58,432 nucleotides of DNA from Corynebacterium glyciniphilum AJ 3170 (lineage in GTDB: Bacteria > Actinomycetota > Actinomycetes > Mycobacteriales > Mycobacteriaceae). Numbering within the stretch: the first letter of the stretch is position 1; each line of letters begins with the position of its first letter. The notes beneath the pieces were generated by a model. The model was not told the DNA's origin, did no database searches, and worked only from the letters and a program-made list of their open reading frames with translations. Shown in pieces: positions 26,234 to 35,037 of this stretch. The stretch spans positions 1 through 58,432 of the forward strand of contig NZ_CP006843.1 in NCBI RefSeq assembly GCF_000626675.1. Reading direction: 5' to 3'. Made by a program: the position numbers and the translations under genes.

Positions 26234-27784
26234 ATGACGGAACAACGCCCCTCGGATCCAGATGAGCAGAGGCCCAGCACCTGGAAACAGCCTCTGTTCA
26301 TGCTTGCCGCCGTAATCGCAGCAGTCATGGTGTGTGGCTGGCTCCTGGTGTCCGTTGGGTGGGTGACCGATGCCTCCAGCTACGTTGAGATGATCAGCAG
26401 AGGGGCGTTGACCGCGATTGGTGCACTCGCGTTGGCCTGGCTGTTGCACTACCGGTGGGTCATCGACCGAAAGACACAGATCTCCCAAGAGACGAGAAGG
26501 CTGGACGAGCAAGCAAAGCTGGAGCGTGACCGCCTTGATCAGCAAAATGCACTGGAACGCAGCAGGTCGACCGAAGAGCAACGCCGACACCGTGATCAAG
26601 AACGCGGAAAACGCCAGGAAAAGATGGGCGATCGCCTGGCCCAGGCAGTGACTCACCTCGGAACAGGCCAAGGCTATATGCAGGTCGCTGGCCTGGTGGA
26701 ACTTGGCGGGCTAGTCGATGATTGGTGGAGCATCGGACAGGAAATGCTGCGCGACATCCCCGAGGACGCCCAAGCAGAACGTGCCGCGGTGTCCAACATG
26801 ATCGAGCTGCGACGCCAGGAGATCATCGACTTGATGTTCAAGCACACGCTGCGTCCTGACACATCAGTACAGCAATCCGCAGCAAGCGCCGGCAGCCAAG
26901 AGCAGCAGACCGACCGGGACGAGCAACGCCGCACAATGGTTCAGGAAGCACGATCCCAGATCCTCGCCGCGCACCTTCCCGCACCAGACGATACGCATGA
27001 GATCCCGAACGACAGTTGGGCATATCTCAACCTCAGTCACGCCTATCTCCGGGATGCCCAGCTATCCAAAGCATTCTTGACAGGCGCGGACCTCTCCCAT
27101 GCTGACTTGCAGAACGCCAACCTCTACGCCGCGAACCTGCGGGAAGCCACACTCCTCGGAGCAAACCTACGGGAAGCCACCCTCAACAGCGCGAACCTAC
27201 AGGAAGCCACCCTCAACACCGCGAACCTACAGGAAGCCACCCTCAACACCGCGAACCTACAGAAAGCCAACCTCTACGCCGCGAACCTGCAGGGGGCTGG
27301 CCTCTACGCCGCGGACCTCCAGAAAACCTACCTCCCCGACACGGACCTGCAGGGGGCTGACCTCTACGCCGCGGACTTGCAAGAAGCCACCCTCCCCGGA
27401 GCAGACCTGCAGGGGGCCGGTCTTAACCACGCGAACCTGCAGAAAGCCACCCTCAACACCGCGAACCTGCGGAAAGCCACCCTCAACGACGCGAACCTGC
27501 AGGGAGCCAGCCTCTGCGCCGCGGACCTGCGAGAAGCCACCCTCAACGACACGGACCTGCAGGGAGCAGAGCTCGGAGGCGCGGACTTTCGTGGAGCGGA
27601 CCTCGGCGGAGAGATATTGGCTGGCCAGCACCAGGGGCCGCCAGCTCAGCTGGACCCCCGCTACCCTGGGGAACCGCGCTATGACCAGGACACCAAGTTC
27701 CCGGAGGGCTACGACCCCATGGCGGCTGGTTTTGTTCAGCAGAACTCTGGGCACAGTTCTTCGACACAGCTCGGTGACATCTGA
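26234..27784 (+). CDS. Membrane-anchored pentapeptide-repeat protein
   Basis: A 516-residue protein. Two membrane helices lie at about 20-42 and 56-74, followed by a charged coiled coil (about 80-140) and a helical domain. From about residue 255 to 460 there are tandem A(D/N)LxxA pentapeptides (NLREATLLGA, DLQGADLYAA and similar), which fold as a right-handed quadrilateral beta helix. The DNA shows recent 30-base unit copying around 27180-27260. Pentapeptide proteins include DNA-mimicking gyrase protectors, but membrane-bound ones are of unknown function. It follows the HicAB pair by 33 bases. Confidence 0.85.
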   Translation: MTEQRPSDPDEQRPSTWKQPLFMLAAVIAAVMVCGWLLVSVGWVTDASSYVEMISRGALTAIGALALAWLLHYRWVIDRKTQISQETRRLDEQAKLERDRLDQQNALERSRSTEEQRRHRDQERGKRQEKMGDRLAQAVTHLGTGQGYMQVAGLVELGGLVDDWWSIGQEMLRDIPEDAQAERAAVSNMIELRRQEIIDLMFKHTLRPDTSVQQSAASAGSQEQQTDRDEQRRTMVQEARSQILAAHLPAPDDTHEIPNDSWAYLNLSHAYLRDAQLSKAFLTGADLSHADLQNANLYAANLREATLLGANLREATLNSANLQEATLNTANLQEATLNTANLQKANLYAANLQGAGLYAADLQKTYLPDTDLQGADLYAADLQEATLPGADLQGAGLNHANLQKATLNTANLRKATLNDANLQGASLCAADLREATLNDTDLQGAELGGADFRGADLGGEILAGQHQGPPAQLDPRYPGEPRYDQDTKFPEGYDPMAAGFVQQNSGHSSSTQLGDI

Positions 27785-27910
27785 TCTAGCGCTCCCTGGC
27801 CGGGGGTCTAAATGAGGGAACGCCCTGAGAGACCATCATGGCCGTGATCGGTGGCTACCTCCCCGGAACCGCCGGCAGCCTAAACGGCACACCCCCTGCA
27901 CCTCGATGCT

Positions 27911-28231
27911 TTATCCGGCCACCTCTCGGCGCACCTCGTCGAGCTGGCGGGTACCCAATCCGCCCAGTCGCCGGTTGTCGGCGATACCACTGGCCTCCAG
28001 GAAGTTGTCGACACTGACTTTGCCCCACCCCGGCAACGCGCGCAGGAAACTGGTCAGCCGGGTCTTCGCCAACACTTCATCGCCCAGGGCCTCATCCAGC
28101 CCTGCGGCACCGGTGGTCTCCCCGGTGCGCAACCGGGCGGTGAACTCCGAGCGCTTCGCGCGGGTCTCGGCGGCTTTCTGCAGCGCTGTCGCGCGTTGTT
28201 CCGGGGTGAGGTTGGGAAGACTGGAGGCCAT
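27911..28231 (-). CDS. Integration host factor, mycobacterial type (mIHF), copy 2
   Basis: A 106-residue paralog of the protein at 10374-10694, about 85-90 percent identical by eye. It keeps LTPEQRATALQKAAETR, FLRALPGWGKVSVDNFLEA and ADNRRLGGLGTRQLDEV. It lies downstream of the full FtsR-like gene on the same strand, with a small opposite ORF between. Chromosomal mIHF is essential in actinobacteria, so plasmid copies may act as stealth nucleoid proteins or serve plasmid replication. Confidence 0.9.
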   Translation of the reverse strand: MASSLPNLTPEQRATALQKAAETRAKRSEFTARLRTGETTGAAGLDEALGDEVLAKTRLTSFLRALPGWGKVSVDNFLEASGIADNRRLGGLGTRQLDEVRREVAG

Positions 28232-28467
28232 GAGGGGATCACACGCTTTCTCGTATCGGAAGATGATCGACAGTGACCAGCGTCGCCCTATGCGACGGGC
28301 ATCTGCTGTGAACAGCAAGATACCAGCGCCACACAGGTCATGTGTCCCGAAAGTGGGTTTCCACCTGCCCAGGGCAATACCCCTGCGCATACAGCCTTCG
28401 ACCAGCTACGATCACAGCCGACCCTCATGGTCACTGATGTTTCCGTTTCTCACGAGAGGATCTACCC

Positions 28468-28632
28468 ATGAACCCGATCGCCGCGTACCAGGCCTACCAG
28501 CAGTGGTTTATCGACCGCGCCTTCGAGATCGCCGCCTTCGCCGGCTTTGAGCAGACCCCGGCAGAGCGCACGGGTGGCCAGCAGCTGTTCAACGACATCA
28601 TCAGTGGCGACTTCATCGGCTGGTTCTTCTGA
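28468..28632 (+). CDS. Small 54-residue protein, unknown
   Basis: The ORF begins MNPIAAYQAYQQWFIDRAF and ends ISGDFIGWFF. It has a good ribosome binding site (GAGAGG, eight bases before ATG) and GC-rich third positions. It is amphipathic and aromatic-rich without a signal peptide. Corynebacterial cell-envelope peptides (PorA/PorH type) share this size and lack of signal peptide, but I see no specific match. It lies opposite to and between the mIHF and FtsR-like genes. Confidence 0.6.
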   Translation: MNPIAAYQAYQQWFIDRAFEIAAFAGFEQTPAERTGGQQLFNDIISGDFIGWFF

Positions 28633-28651
28633 CCAGCTCACTACCGACAAT

Positions 28652-29194
28652 TCAGGCGGTGGCTTTGGCTGCCCGTCGCGCAGCCAACTCATCCACGGGT
28701 GCTGGAGCATCAGCTCGTTGGGACGGGAATGCGGTGATGCTGCCGGTGAGCTCGGCGAGAAGGCCGGGAACGGCCAGGCCGAACACGCCCTGACCGCCGG
28801 CGAGGAGATCCACGATCTCCTCGGCAGACCGGCACTCGTAGACGGTGGTGCCGTCGGACATCAGGGTCAGTCCTGCCAGATCCTCCACCTTGCGGGCATC
28901 CAGGTAGGTCAGTGCTTTGCGCACGTTCTGCAGGGAGATTCCCGCGTCGAGCAGGGACTTGATGATCTTGATCAGCAGGATGTCGCGGAATGAATAGAGG
29001 CGCTGGCTTCCGGACCCGGCGGCTGCGGTGACGCTGGCTTCGATCAGCCCGGTGCGGGTCCAGTAGTCCAACTGGCGGTAGGTGATACCAGCGATCTGGC
29101 AGACCGTCGGACCGCGGTATCCGATCAGTGGATCGGTGCGGTCAGTCTCGACATCGAACAAGGCACCCTGCACGGGCGGCTGTGCCGTAGTCAT
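28652..29194 (-). CDS. MerR-family regulator, FtsR-like
   Basis: A 180-residue regulator of the actinobacterial group that includes Corynebacterium FtsR. The N-terminal QGALFDV tag is followed by the MerR winged helix TVCQIAGITYRQLDYWTRTGLI and SGSQRLYSFRDILLIKIIKSLLDAGISLQNVRKAL. The C-terminal effector part has TLMSDGTTVYECRSAEEIVDLL and GGQGVFGLAVPG. FtsR activates ftsZ and affects cell division in C. glutamicum. A plasmid copy could tune division or control plasmid genes. A frameshifted 3' remnant of a paralog is at 10048-10237. Confidence 0.85.
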   Translation of the reverse strand: MTTAQPPVQGALFDVETDRTDPLIGYRGPTVCQIAGITYRQLDYWTRTGLIEASVTAAAGSGSQRLYSFRDILLIKIIKSLLDAGISLQNVRKALTYLDARKVEDLAGLTLMSDGTTVYECRSAEEIVDLLAGGQGVFGLAVPGLLAELTGSITAFPSQRADAPAPVDELAARRAAKATA

Positions 29195-29494
29195 GATCTC
29201 TCGCCCTTCTTCCCCAAGGGGTTGACAACATGGTTGTGGTTTACTTCTGCCCAGAATAGTGGACCACCCGGCACCAGCGATACCCCAGCAGCGACGGTGA
29301 GCACCTAACGGGACCCGAACCTCGATGTTCTCACCACCATGGTCGTCGGCATCCTGATTGCCGAGCCCCCCGGACGATTCCTGTGCTCCAGAGTCCACCA
29401 CCACACCACTGATGACAGCCAACTAGCACCCCGAAAGATAGCGCATCTCTGCAGCACATGCACCATTTCCATACTTCCTTGTGGCGCAGCAATC

Positions 29495-29503
29495 TGCTAG
29501 AAT
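29495..29503 (+). promoter_or_regulatory. Extended -10 promoter of the AbiE-like pair
   Basis: TGC followed by TAGAAT forms an extended -10 element 50 bases before the GTG start. No good -35 is seen. Confidence 0.4.
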
Positions 29504-29553
29504 CATCGTGTTGGAAGCCTGCTTTTTTAAGACCTCGCGAAAGGAGCAACCCC

Positions 29554-30192
29554 GTGGCTCTCGCTGAACTACTCGACCGCTCCCGCGGTTTCGTCCTCGA
29601 CAGTCAGCTCGGCGAGGATGAATGCCGGGCTGCGGTCTGCGCCGGCGATCTGCAGGTCCACGATGTTCTCGGTGATGTCACGGTGTACCGGGCGGTGAAC
29701 GTCGATGCCGAGCTCCAGGTCGAGGACTACTGGCCTACGGTCATGGCGTTGAGCCCTACCGCGTTTCCTGAGCCCGGCACCTCGCCGGGGTTCATTCTCG
29801 CCGACGCGACCGCACTGAGCATCCGCGACTGCGGTGTGCTGCTTCCCGAGAACATTCAGGTACTGGTTGACCCTGATCACCTCGCCTCTGTGTCGACGGT
29901 GCCTGGCACGTCAGTGACCACGGGACTCTTCGTCGATACCGACTGGTCATGGGAGTACGGGATTCCGGTGATGACGGCGCTGTGTGCGATCCGCCGACTG
30001 GCGGACAATCCCGGCGTTGAGCCGGCCTGGCTGGCCGAAGCGATCGGTGATGCCTACGACAACAGGCTGGCAAGTGCGGACGCGCTGGCCGCCGCGGTGT
30101 ATCAGCGGGCACTGTCGTGGGGCTACCGCGATGGATACACACTGATCGACAGTCTGGCCCCCGGGATCGTTGCAACGACCACAGCCGTGTAG
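29554..30192 (+). CDS. Putative partner (antitoxin position) of the AbiEii-like protein
   Basis: A 212-residue acidic protein with a GTG start and AAAGGAG seven bases upstream. I do not recognise a domain; the N-terminal winged helix of AbiEi antitoxins is not obvious. It ends in a stop directly abutting the ATG of the AbiEii-like toxin gene, the arrangement of type IV abortive-infection toxin-antitoxin operons. Its role as antitoxin is inferred from that position only. Confidence 0.6.
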   Translation: MALAELLDRSRGFVLDSQLGEDECRAAVCAGDLQVHDVLGDVTVYRAVNVDAELQVEDYWPTVMALSPTAFPEPGTSPGFILADATALSIRDCGVLLPENIQVLVDPDHLASVSTVPGTSVTTGLFVDTDWSWEYGIPVMTALCAIRRLADNPGVEPAWLAEAIGDAYDNRLASADALAAAVYQRALSWGYRDGYTLIDSLAPGIVATTTAV

Positions 30193-31344
30193 ATGGCTGA
30201 CGGCCACGACAACTTCGTTCCTCGGCTCACCGACCTGCTGCGCAATGCTGCACGGCAGGCAGATGAGCCCCCGCAGACCACCCGGAACCGGTACTTCCGA
30301 CATCGGCTGTTCGCGCGGCTGTCCGAGGAGTACCCGGACAAATGGGTGCTCGCCGGGGCCACAGCCCTGGAGGTGCGGATCGATTCTCCCCGCAGCACCA
30401 GTGATCTGGACACGATCACCTCCATAGCCATCGACGAGGTGGCTGAAGCGATTGAGACGCTGGGTGAGTCACCACAGGACCCCTTCGACTACTCGGTGAA
30501 GGTCCCCCGCAACATCCGTGCCACAGAGGGACTGAAGGCGAAGATCACGGTGAGCTATGACGGCAAACCCGTGGAACGGTTCTCGGTGGACATCGAGCAC
30601 TCCGTCGACAACGGCACCCCGCCAGAGCGCATGGCGATCTCTCCGACGGTGGCGACCGGGACCATCGCCGATACCGATACCAATGGCCTCGTGCAATCCA
30701 GTGCTGATCACATCGCGGCGAAGGTCGCCGGGGTGAGCAAGATGACCACCAGGACGAATGCCGAAGGTGTGACCGAGCAGGTCAACACGCACCGCTATCA
30801 CGATCTGGCGGATCTGGCGATGCTCAGTGACACCCAGTCGGTGAGCATGGCTGATCTGGTGCGATCCCTGGACTTCCAGGCGAACAAGCACGGTTCCGAA
30901 GCGATCCCCCGCCAGCTCGACCTTCCCGGTGATGACTGGAACCCAGACAAATGGGAACAGGCTCGTGCACTGCGACCGTGGCCTGCCGACCTCACCATCG
31001 ACCGAGCGCTAGAGAAAGCCAAGGTGCTGGTCAACCCAGCCCTGGAGCACTACCACGCCGACGTCGAGCACCCGACGGGACGGTGGTCGCCAGACGATCA
31101 CCAGTGGACGGCGGACATCGCATCCGAGAGGGACGTCGCTCAGGATTCCACTTTGCCGGGGACTTCGGGGCTGGCTGCGGTACGTGATCCGTTCGCCGCC
31201 ACCAACCCGTTCGAGGCCCGCGACCCCTACGACGTGAACCCGTTCGACTCCGGGCGTACCCAGTCACCCCCGCAGGCCCCTGACGGACCCCTGCCTCCCC
31301 CGAGCGATCCCGACCCTGGCACACCGCGCGGCCCCGAGATCTGA
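30193..31344 (+). CDS. AbiEii/AbiGii-type nucleotidyltransferase toxin
   Basis: A 383-residue protein with an AbiEii nucleotidyltransferase core. LAGATALEVRIDSPRSTSDLD near residues 53-73 contains the G(A)TAL...R..SxDLD active-site motif. ERFSVDIEHS likely holds the third acidic residue, and SADHIAAKVAG plus HRYHDLADL are the typical downstream helices. AbiEii toxins of this superfamily modify tRNA or GTP and cause bacteriostasis during phage infection. The C-terminal 90 residues are Pro/Asp-rich and look disordered, an addition to the usual fold. Confidence 0.78.
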   Translation: MADGHDNFVPRLTDLLRNAARQADEPPQTTRNRYFRHRLFARLSEEYPDKWVLAGATALEVRIDSPRSTSDLDTITSIAIDEVAEAIETLGESPQDPFDYSVKVPRNIRATEGLKAKITVSYDGKPVERFSVDIEHSVDNGTPPERMAISPTVATGTIADTDTNGLVQSSADHIAAKVAGVSKMTTRTNAEGVTEQVNTHRYHDLADLAMLSDTQSVSMADLVRSLDFQANKHGSEAIPRQLDLPGDDWNPDKWEQARALRPWPADLTIDRALEKAKVLVNPALEHYHADVEHPTGRWSPDDHQWTADIASERDVAQDSTLPGTSGLAAVRDPFAATNPFEARDPYDVNPFDSGRTQSPPQAPDGPLPPPSDPDPGTPRGPEI

Positions 31345-31538
31345 GACCCTGTCGATCGAGCTCATGGCTCAGGGGTGTGGTTTCAGCGCGTCCGCCGGCC
31401 TCACCGGTAGTCAGCTCCTCCTGGTTCACAGAACTGCGTTGGCGGTAGCAACCCACCCTTCGAGGCAAGGCGGTCAAGCGAAGCGCCCGCCGCGGCAGCC
31501 TTCTTCCCCCTCACACCCCTCCCCCACCGTCAGCGCGA

Positions 31539-32161
31539 CTATCCTTCCGCGGCCGTGGCAGTCTCGACGTCACCCTTGCTAACCGCTTTCAACGCTTTGA
31601 TACCGGTGACAGCCGGGACGACAGCACGGCGCCCGGCACCATCGATGTCAACGGTCCAGCTCAGCGATCTCTCCTCGGCGATCACCAGGAGCTCGTCACC
31701 GACGTCGACGCCCTCGACAGCGCCGGCGATGCTGGCAGGCCACCGGGTCTGAATCGGCTGACTCTGCCCATGCCGAGGCATAGTGAGCGTGACCGAGGAG
31801 TTCCCCCCGCGCTGCTCGACGTCCACAACGGTGCCGACGAGCTCCAGAGGCCTCGGCTCAATGGTCCCGTAGATCACTGCCGCGTCACGCGTGTCGTCGA
31901 GGACATCGTAGAAGTGTCCGACGGCCACCAGGATGGTGGAGGTCGCGCCGGTGGTCTCATCGGTGTCGGTGCGCTGGGTGAGGGTGTCCTCGTGGGCGGC
32001 GAAGATCACCCGGGTTCCCAGCACCAGGTCGTGCAGGGCGTCGGCGCTGCGGTTGGTCGACCAGATCACCGCGATCTGCTGCGGGCGGGCCAGTCCTTCG
32101 ATGCTGATAAGGGTCTCGGTGCGCGCTGGTAGTTGTCGACGACGGTGCCGATGTACTTCAT
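31539..32161 (-). CDS. Plasmid protein of unknown function, probable frameshift near the 5' end
   Basis: About 200 residues, beta-rich, with GTVVDVEQRGGNSSVTLTM and DVGDELLVIAEERS, which could be OB-fold-like. The best start is ATG at 32161 with AAGGAG eight bases upstream, giving MKYIGTVVDNYQRA. That frame stops after about 30 codons, while the second frame continues from RTETLISIEGLARPQQIAV to the main body. One base seems lost near 32120. The intact downstream frame could start at GTG 32069 as a 176-residue protein. Confidence 0.5.
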
Positions 32162-32207
32162 GGTGGTGCTCCTTGTCTCCGCGGCGTGTGCGGTGGGTGT
32201 GTTGGTT

Positions 32208-32822
32208 CTAGTCGGTGAGGTCGCGGCGTGCCTTCTCGGCCCCGCGGATCACTTCGTTGAGGCGGGTCTGCAGCAGTTCGGCGTCCTCGCCGTTGTCCGG
32301 GCGTTCGGTGAGCTCACGGTAGGCGGCCTCGCGCTCGCTGAGTTGGCGGGCGTCGGCTTTGGCGTTGCGACGGTCGATCATCTTGCGCAGGTTGCCGACC
32401 AACGTGGCGATGGACTGGTTGTAGACGCCGGCTTTGGCGTCGTCGAGTCCGCGACTGTAGAGGCTGCGTCCAGCTTCGTCGGACAGCGCGGCGATCTCGG
32501 TGTAGAAGCCCCAGATCGGGTCGTCCCAGCCTGCCGCGGCGGCGTGGACGTCGGCCATGAGTTCAGCGATCGCGGAGCTGTGCCCGACGGTGAGGCCGGT
32601 GGCCTGGTCGCCGTTGTGCAGCTCGATGGCGGGGCCGTCCTCGGTGAGGGCGCGTATCTCTTCTCGCTTCATCCGGGTCATCACCACCGCGGTGAAGATC
32701 GCGGCCACGGTGAAGGTGGCGAAGACGGCGACACTGCCACTGGAGAGGTTGAGGCTGATGATCGCCCCGACAGCGAAGATGAGCGAACCGATCATCCCGC
32801 CTTTGGAGGTATCGCCGGTCAA
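32208..32822 (-). CDS. Membrane protein with helical cytoplasmic domain, unknown
   Basis: About 204 residues. Two adjacent membrane helices (about 10-50: MIGSLIFAVGAIISLNL and VFATFTVAAIFTAVV) are followed by a helical domain rich in Glu and Arg. The nominal start is a TTG without a ribosome binding site. The same frame stays open 109 bases further upstream to the TGA that ends the preceding gene, and that stretch (GITLTDVELLTKAGRI) looks like protein. The two ORFs may be one gene interrupted by a stop. Confidence 0.6.
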   Translation of the reverse strand: MTGDTSKGGMIGSLIFAVGAIISLNLSSGSVAVFATFTVAAIFTAVVMTRMKREEIRALTEDGPAIELHNGDQATGLTVGHSSAIAELMADVHAAAAGWDDPIWGFYTEIAALSDEAGRSLYSRGLDDAKAGVYNQSIATLVGNLRKMIDRRNAKADARQLSEREAAYRELTERPDNGEDAELLQTRLNEVIRGAEKARRDLTD

Positions 32823-32930
32823 TGCGCTGCGACTGATCTCTGGTCGTATCCGACCGGCTTTGGTCAGCAGCTCGACGTCGGTGAGGGTGATCCCGAAGGC
32901 GTCGCGGGGTGCGCCGGCGAATGGCTGAGG

Positions 32931-33179
32931 TCAGTGGTCGATGCTGTTGTGGATCTGGTCGATCCGGTCTTCGGTCCAGCGGTAGAGCTGGCCCTGGAGG
33001 GCGTTGTACTCGCCGCGCCCTTTGGTGATCGCACGGTTGTGGCGTGCGGCTTCGCGGGCCTGGTCCCAGACCTCGACGAGTTCGGTGTCGATCAGGTCAC
33101 GGGTTCCGTGTGTGGTGGCGGGGGCGGTGGGCAACCAGGTGTGCCCCTCCCCCACCGGTGAGAGTTGATCGTCGTGCAT
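32931..33179 (-). CDS. Small plasmid protein, unknown
   Basis: 82 residues: MHDDQLSPVGEGHTWLP followed by a helical, charged part (ELVEVWDQAREAARHNRAIT) and WTEDRIDQIHNSIDH. No family recognised. It is in the same frame as the next ORF, separated only by its TGA stop. It belongs to a run of minus-strand plasmid genes downstream of parA. Confidence 0.6.
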   Translation of the reverse strand: MHDDQLSPVGEGHTWLPTAPATTHGTRDLIDTELVEVWDQAREAARHNRAITKGRGEYNALQGQLYRWTEDRIDQIHNSIDH

Positions 33180-33203
33180 GTCGGTTACCTCGTCTCCAGG
33201 TGC

Positions 33204-33416
33204 TCATGAGGTCGGCCGATTTCGGACCAGGCGACGCACCGTGTGCCGGTACTTTGGCTCGATCTGCCACGCGAGAGGGTGGAGCCCCACGGCACCTAGG
33301 GCAAACCCTCCGGCCATGCCGAGAGCTACTGACCAGGTCGTGCCGATGTACCCTCCAGTGGCGAAGGATGCCATGCTGAGCAGTAACAATAGGTATGTGA
33401 CTGGCGAGATCTTCAT
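33204..33416 (-). CDS. Small membrane protein, 70 residues
   Basis: Two hydrophobic segments (TYLLLLLSMASFATGGYIG and VALGMAGGFALGAVGLHPLA) followed by a basic tail. GGAGG lies four bases before the ATG. It follows the partition pair on the same strand. Function unknown. Confidence 0.65.
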   Translation of the reverse strand: MKISPVTYLLLLLSMASFATGGYIGTTWSVALGMAGGFALGAVGLHPLAWQIEPKYRHTVRRLVRNRPTS

Positions 33417-33459
33417 GAGTCCTCCCTTTCATTGCATACATCCAGACAGGCAGGCATGC

Positions 33460-33780
33460 CTACAGTTCTTTCGTGGAAAGCCACTCGGACAGGCCGGTAG
33501 AGACGTGTCCGGCAATGGAGCCGCCGTCGCGCTTCTTGAGTTCATCCAGCCGGACCTTGACTCTCAGCGGGACTCGGACCTGGAGGTTCACCAGTGTGTC
33601 GTACATTGGGTCCGCGTAGGGGTCGGCCTTCTCGGTGGACTCTGCCCCACCTGCGACGGCCATGTCCGCGGTAGCGCCCACCGTGGTCTCACCTTCCTTC
33701 ATCTCGTTGCTCGGGGTCTGATCAGCGTTGGGGATCAGCGGGTGGCGTGAGCGAGCTGGTTTGCGGGGAATGTCAGTCAT
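33460..33780 (-). CDS. Ribbon-helix-helix partition partner (ParB/ParG-like)
   Basis: A 106-residue protein. The N-terminal 60 residues are flexible and basic, and the C-terminal part NLQVRVPLRVKVRLDELKKR has the strand-helix-helix pattern of RHH (CopG/ParG) DNA-binding proteins. It overlaps the end of parA by eight bases. In small type Ib partition systems such a protein binds the centromere repeats and stimulates the ParA ATPase. The repeat field upstream of parA is the likely target. Confidence 0.75.
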   Translation of the reverse strand: MTDIPRKPARSRHPLIPNADQTPSNEMKEGETTVGATADMAVAGGAESTEKADPYADPMYDTLVNLQVRVPLRVKVRLDELKKRDGGSIAGHVSTGLSEWLSTKEL

Positions 33781-34552
33781 TGTTCGTTGCTCCATTCGTG
33801 ATGTGGTCGAGGTATCCGTCGAAGATGCTGGCGACTGTCGCGGCCCTGATGCCGGGCATGTCGTGGATGGGGATGCCCGCGCCACGCGAGTCCGCGATGA
33901 TCGAGCGCAGTGGAATCGTCTCCAGCATCATGTCCTCCCCCATCTCCTTGCGTAGCTCTTCTGCACGGTACGTGACCTCCTTGCCTTGAACTTGCATCTT
34001 ATTCAGGGCCACCCCGGCGATGTGCAGATCTGGCGAGTAGTACTCCCGGACAACGTCGATGGTCTCCAGCAGGTTGATAACGCCGTCGGTGGCGTCCTTG
34101 GAGGGCTCGGTGACGATGATGACGTCATCGGCGGCTACGAGAGCCGCGAGCGTCACACGGCCCACGGCCGGCGGGCAGTCGATGAAGACCCAGTCATAGG
34201 TGTCAACGACGACCTGTTCCCTCAGGGCGCGTCGAAGTCGGAACTCGGCGCCTGGGGACGTCTCGCGTTCAAAGTTTGTCACGTGCACTGTTGCCGGCAG
34301 CAGATCCACCCCCTCCCAGGCAGACGCGATGACCTCCTGCGCGATGGTTGATGTCCCGTCGAGAATCGCGGCTGTTCCCCCCTCGACGTCGCCGTAGTCC
34401 TCGGGGAGCAGTGCTGAGGTGGAGTTGCCTTGCCCGTCGACGTCGACGACCAGGACCCGCTGTCCGCGAGCACGGGCTGCGCTCGCGTTCCCCAGGGTGA
34501 TCTGCGTCTTTCCGACGCCGCCCTTGTTGTTTGCTTTCGCTACGATTCGCAT
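33773..34552 (-). CDS. parA: ParA-family partition ATPase
   Basis: A 259-residue Walker-type ATPase. The deviant Walker A NNKGGVGKTQ is at residues 8-17 with the ParA signature Lys10 (KGGVGKT). VDVDGQGNST follows, then Walker B VFIDCPPAVG, and VALNKMQVQGKEV near residue 180. No N-terminal HTH precedes it, so this is a type Ib ParA. ATG at 34552 begins MRIVAKAN; in-frame upstream Met codons come from the repeat region and are probably not used. It forms the partition operon with the RHH gene. Confidence 0.93.
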   Translation of the reverse strand: MRIVAKANNKGGVGKTQITLGNASAARARGQRVLVVDVDGQGNSTSALLPEDYGDVEGGTAAILDGTSTIAQEVIASAWEGVDLLPATVHVTNFERETSPGAEFRLRRALREQVVVDTYDWVFIDCPPAVGRVTLAALVAADDVIIVTEPSKDATDGVINLLETIDVVREYYSPDLHIAGVALNKMQVQGKEVTYRAEELRKEMGEDMMLETIPLRSIIADSRGAGIPIHDMPGIRAATVASIFDGYLDHITNGATNND

Positions 34553-34559
34553 ACAGACA

Positions 34560-34960
34560 TGGTAGCACACATGCGTGTACGTGTACAGGCCTACATGCAT
34601 GCATTCACTCATGCGTGCGTGTCTGCATGCACTCGCCGTCGGATGTCGACTCCGTCAGCCTGCCGTGAACTGCAGTGATCAGAACAGGAGGACGCAGATC
34701 GTGCATGCATGCCTGCACTCAATATCCCGTTCGCTCGCGCCATTTTACATGCAGACAAGCGTACAGGTAGACATGCGTACATGCATGTAGATCTGCAGGC
34801 AAACAGTTCGTGGCGCCGCTAGCTTTCGGCGGCGGGCAGGCGAGAGCGTAGTCCTCGATGTCTCTCGAATCGTGGAACATCGGTGGGGCCGTGGGCTCGC
34901 CACCCGCCCGCCCTGCAGGCCTGCGTGCTTGCCTGTATGCATGCAAGCAGCGAGCACCTT
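34560..34960. repeat. Centromere-like repeat field (parS) upstream of parA
   Basis: About 400 bases crowded with TGCATGCA, ACATGCGTAC and CCTGCAGGC-like palindromes. Examples are at 34593-34603, 34624-34631, 34701-34718, 34770-34800 and 34930-34950. The stretch around 34567-34588 is an uninterrupted purine-pyrimidine alternation. A further copy (GGCAGGCATGCC) lies near 33450 at the end of the RHH gene. No gene is supported here; open frames are Cys/His/Met-rich artefacts of the repeats. Position next to parA argues for the plasmid centromere. Confidence 0.7.
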
Positions 34961-35037
34961 GGCCGCTAGCTATCGTGGCCCCACCATCTGTGAGGTCGAA
35001 ACGCTATTGCGCTGAGCTGACTGCGCTTGTTCTTCGC

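Noticed and set aside
27100..27620. Tandem DNA repeats as a CRISPR-like array
   Set aside because: The repeat period is 15 and 30 bases, in frame, and encodes pentapeptide repeats; there are no spacers.
34560..34960. Small Cys/His/Met-rich ORFs in the parA upstream region
   Set aside because: They arise from TGCATG repeats read in several frames and lack ribosome binding sites.
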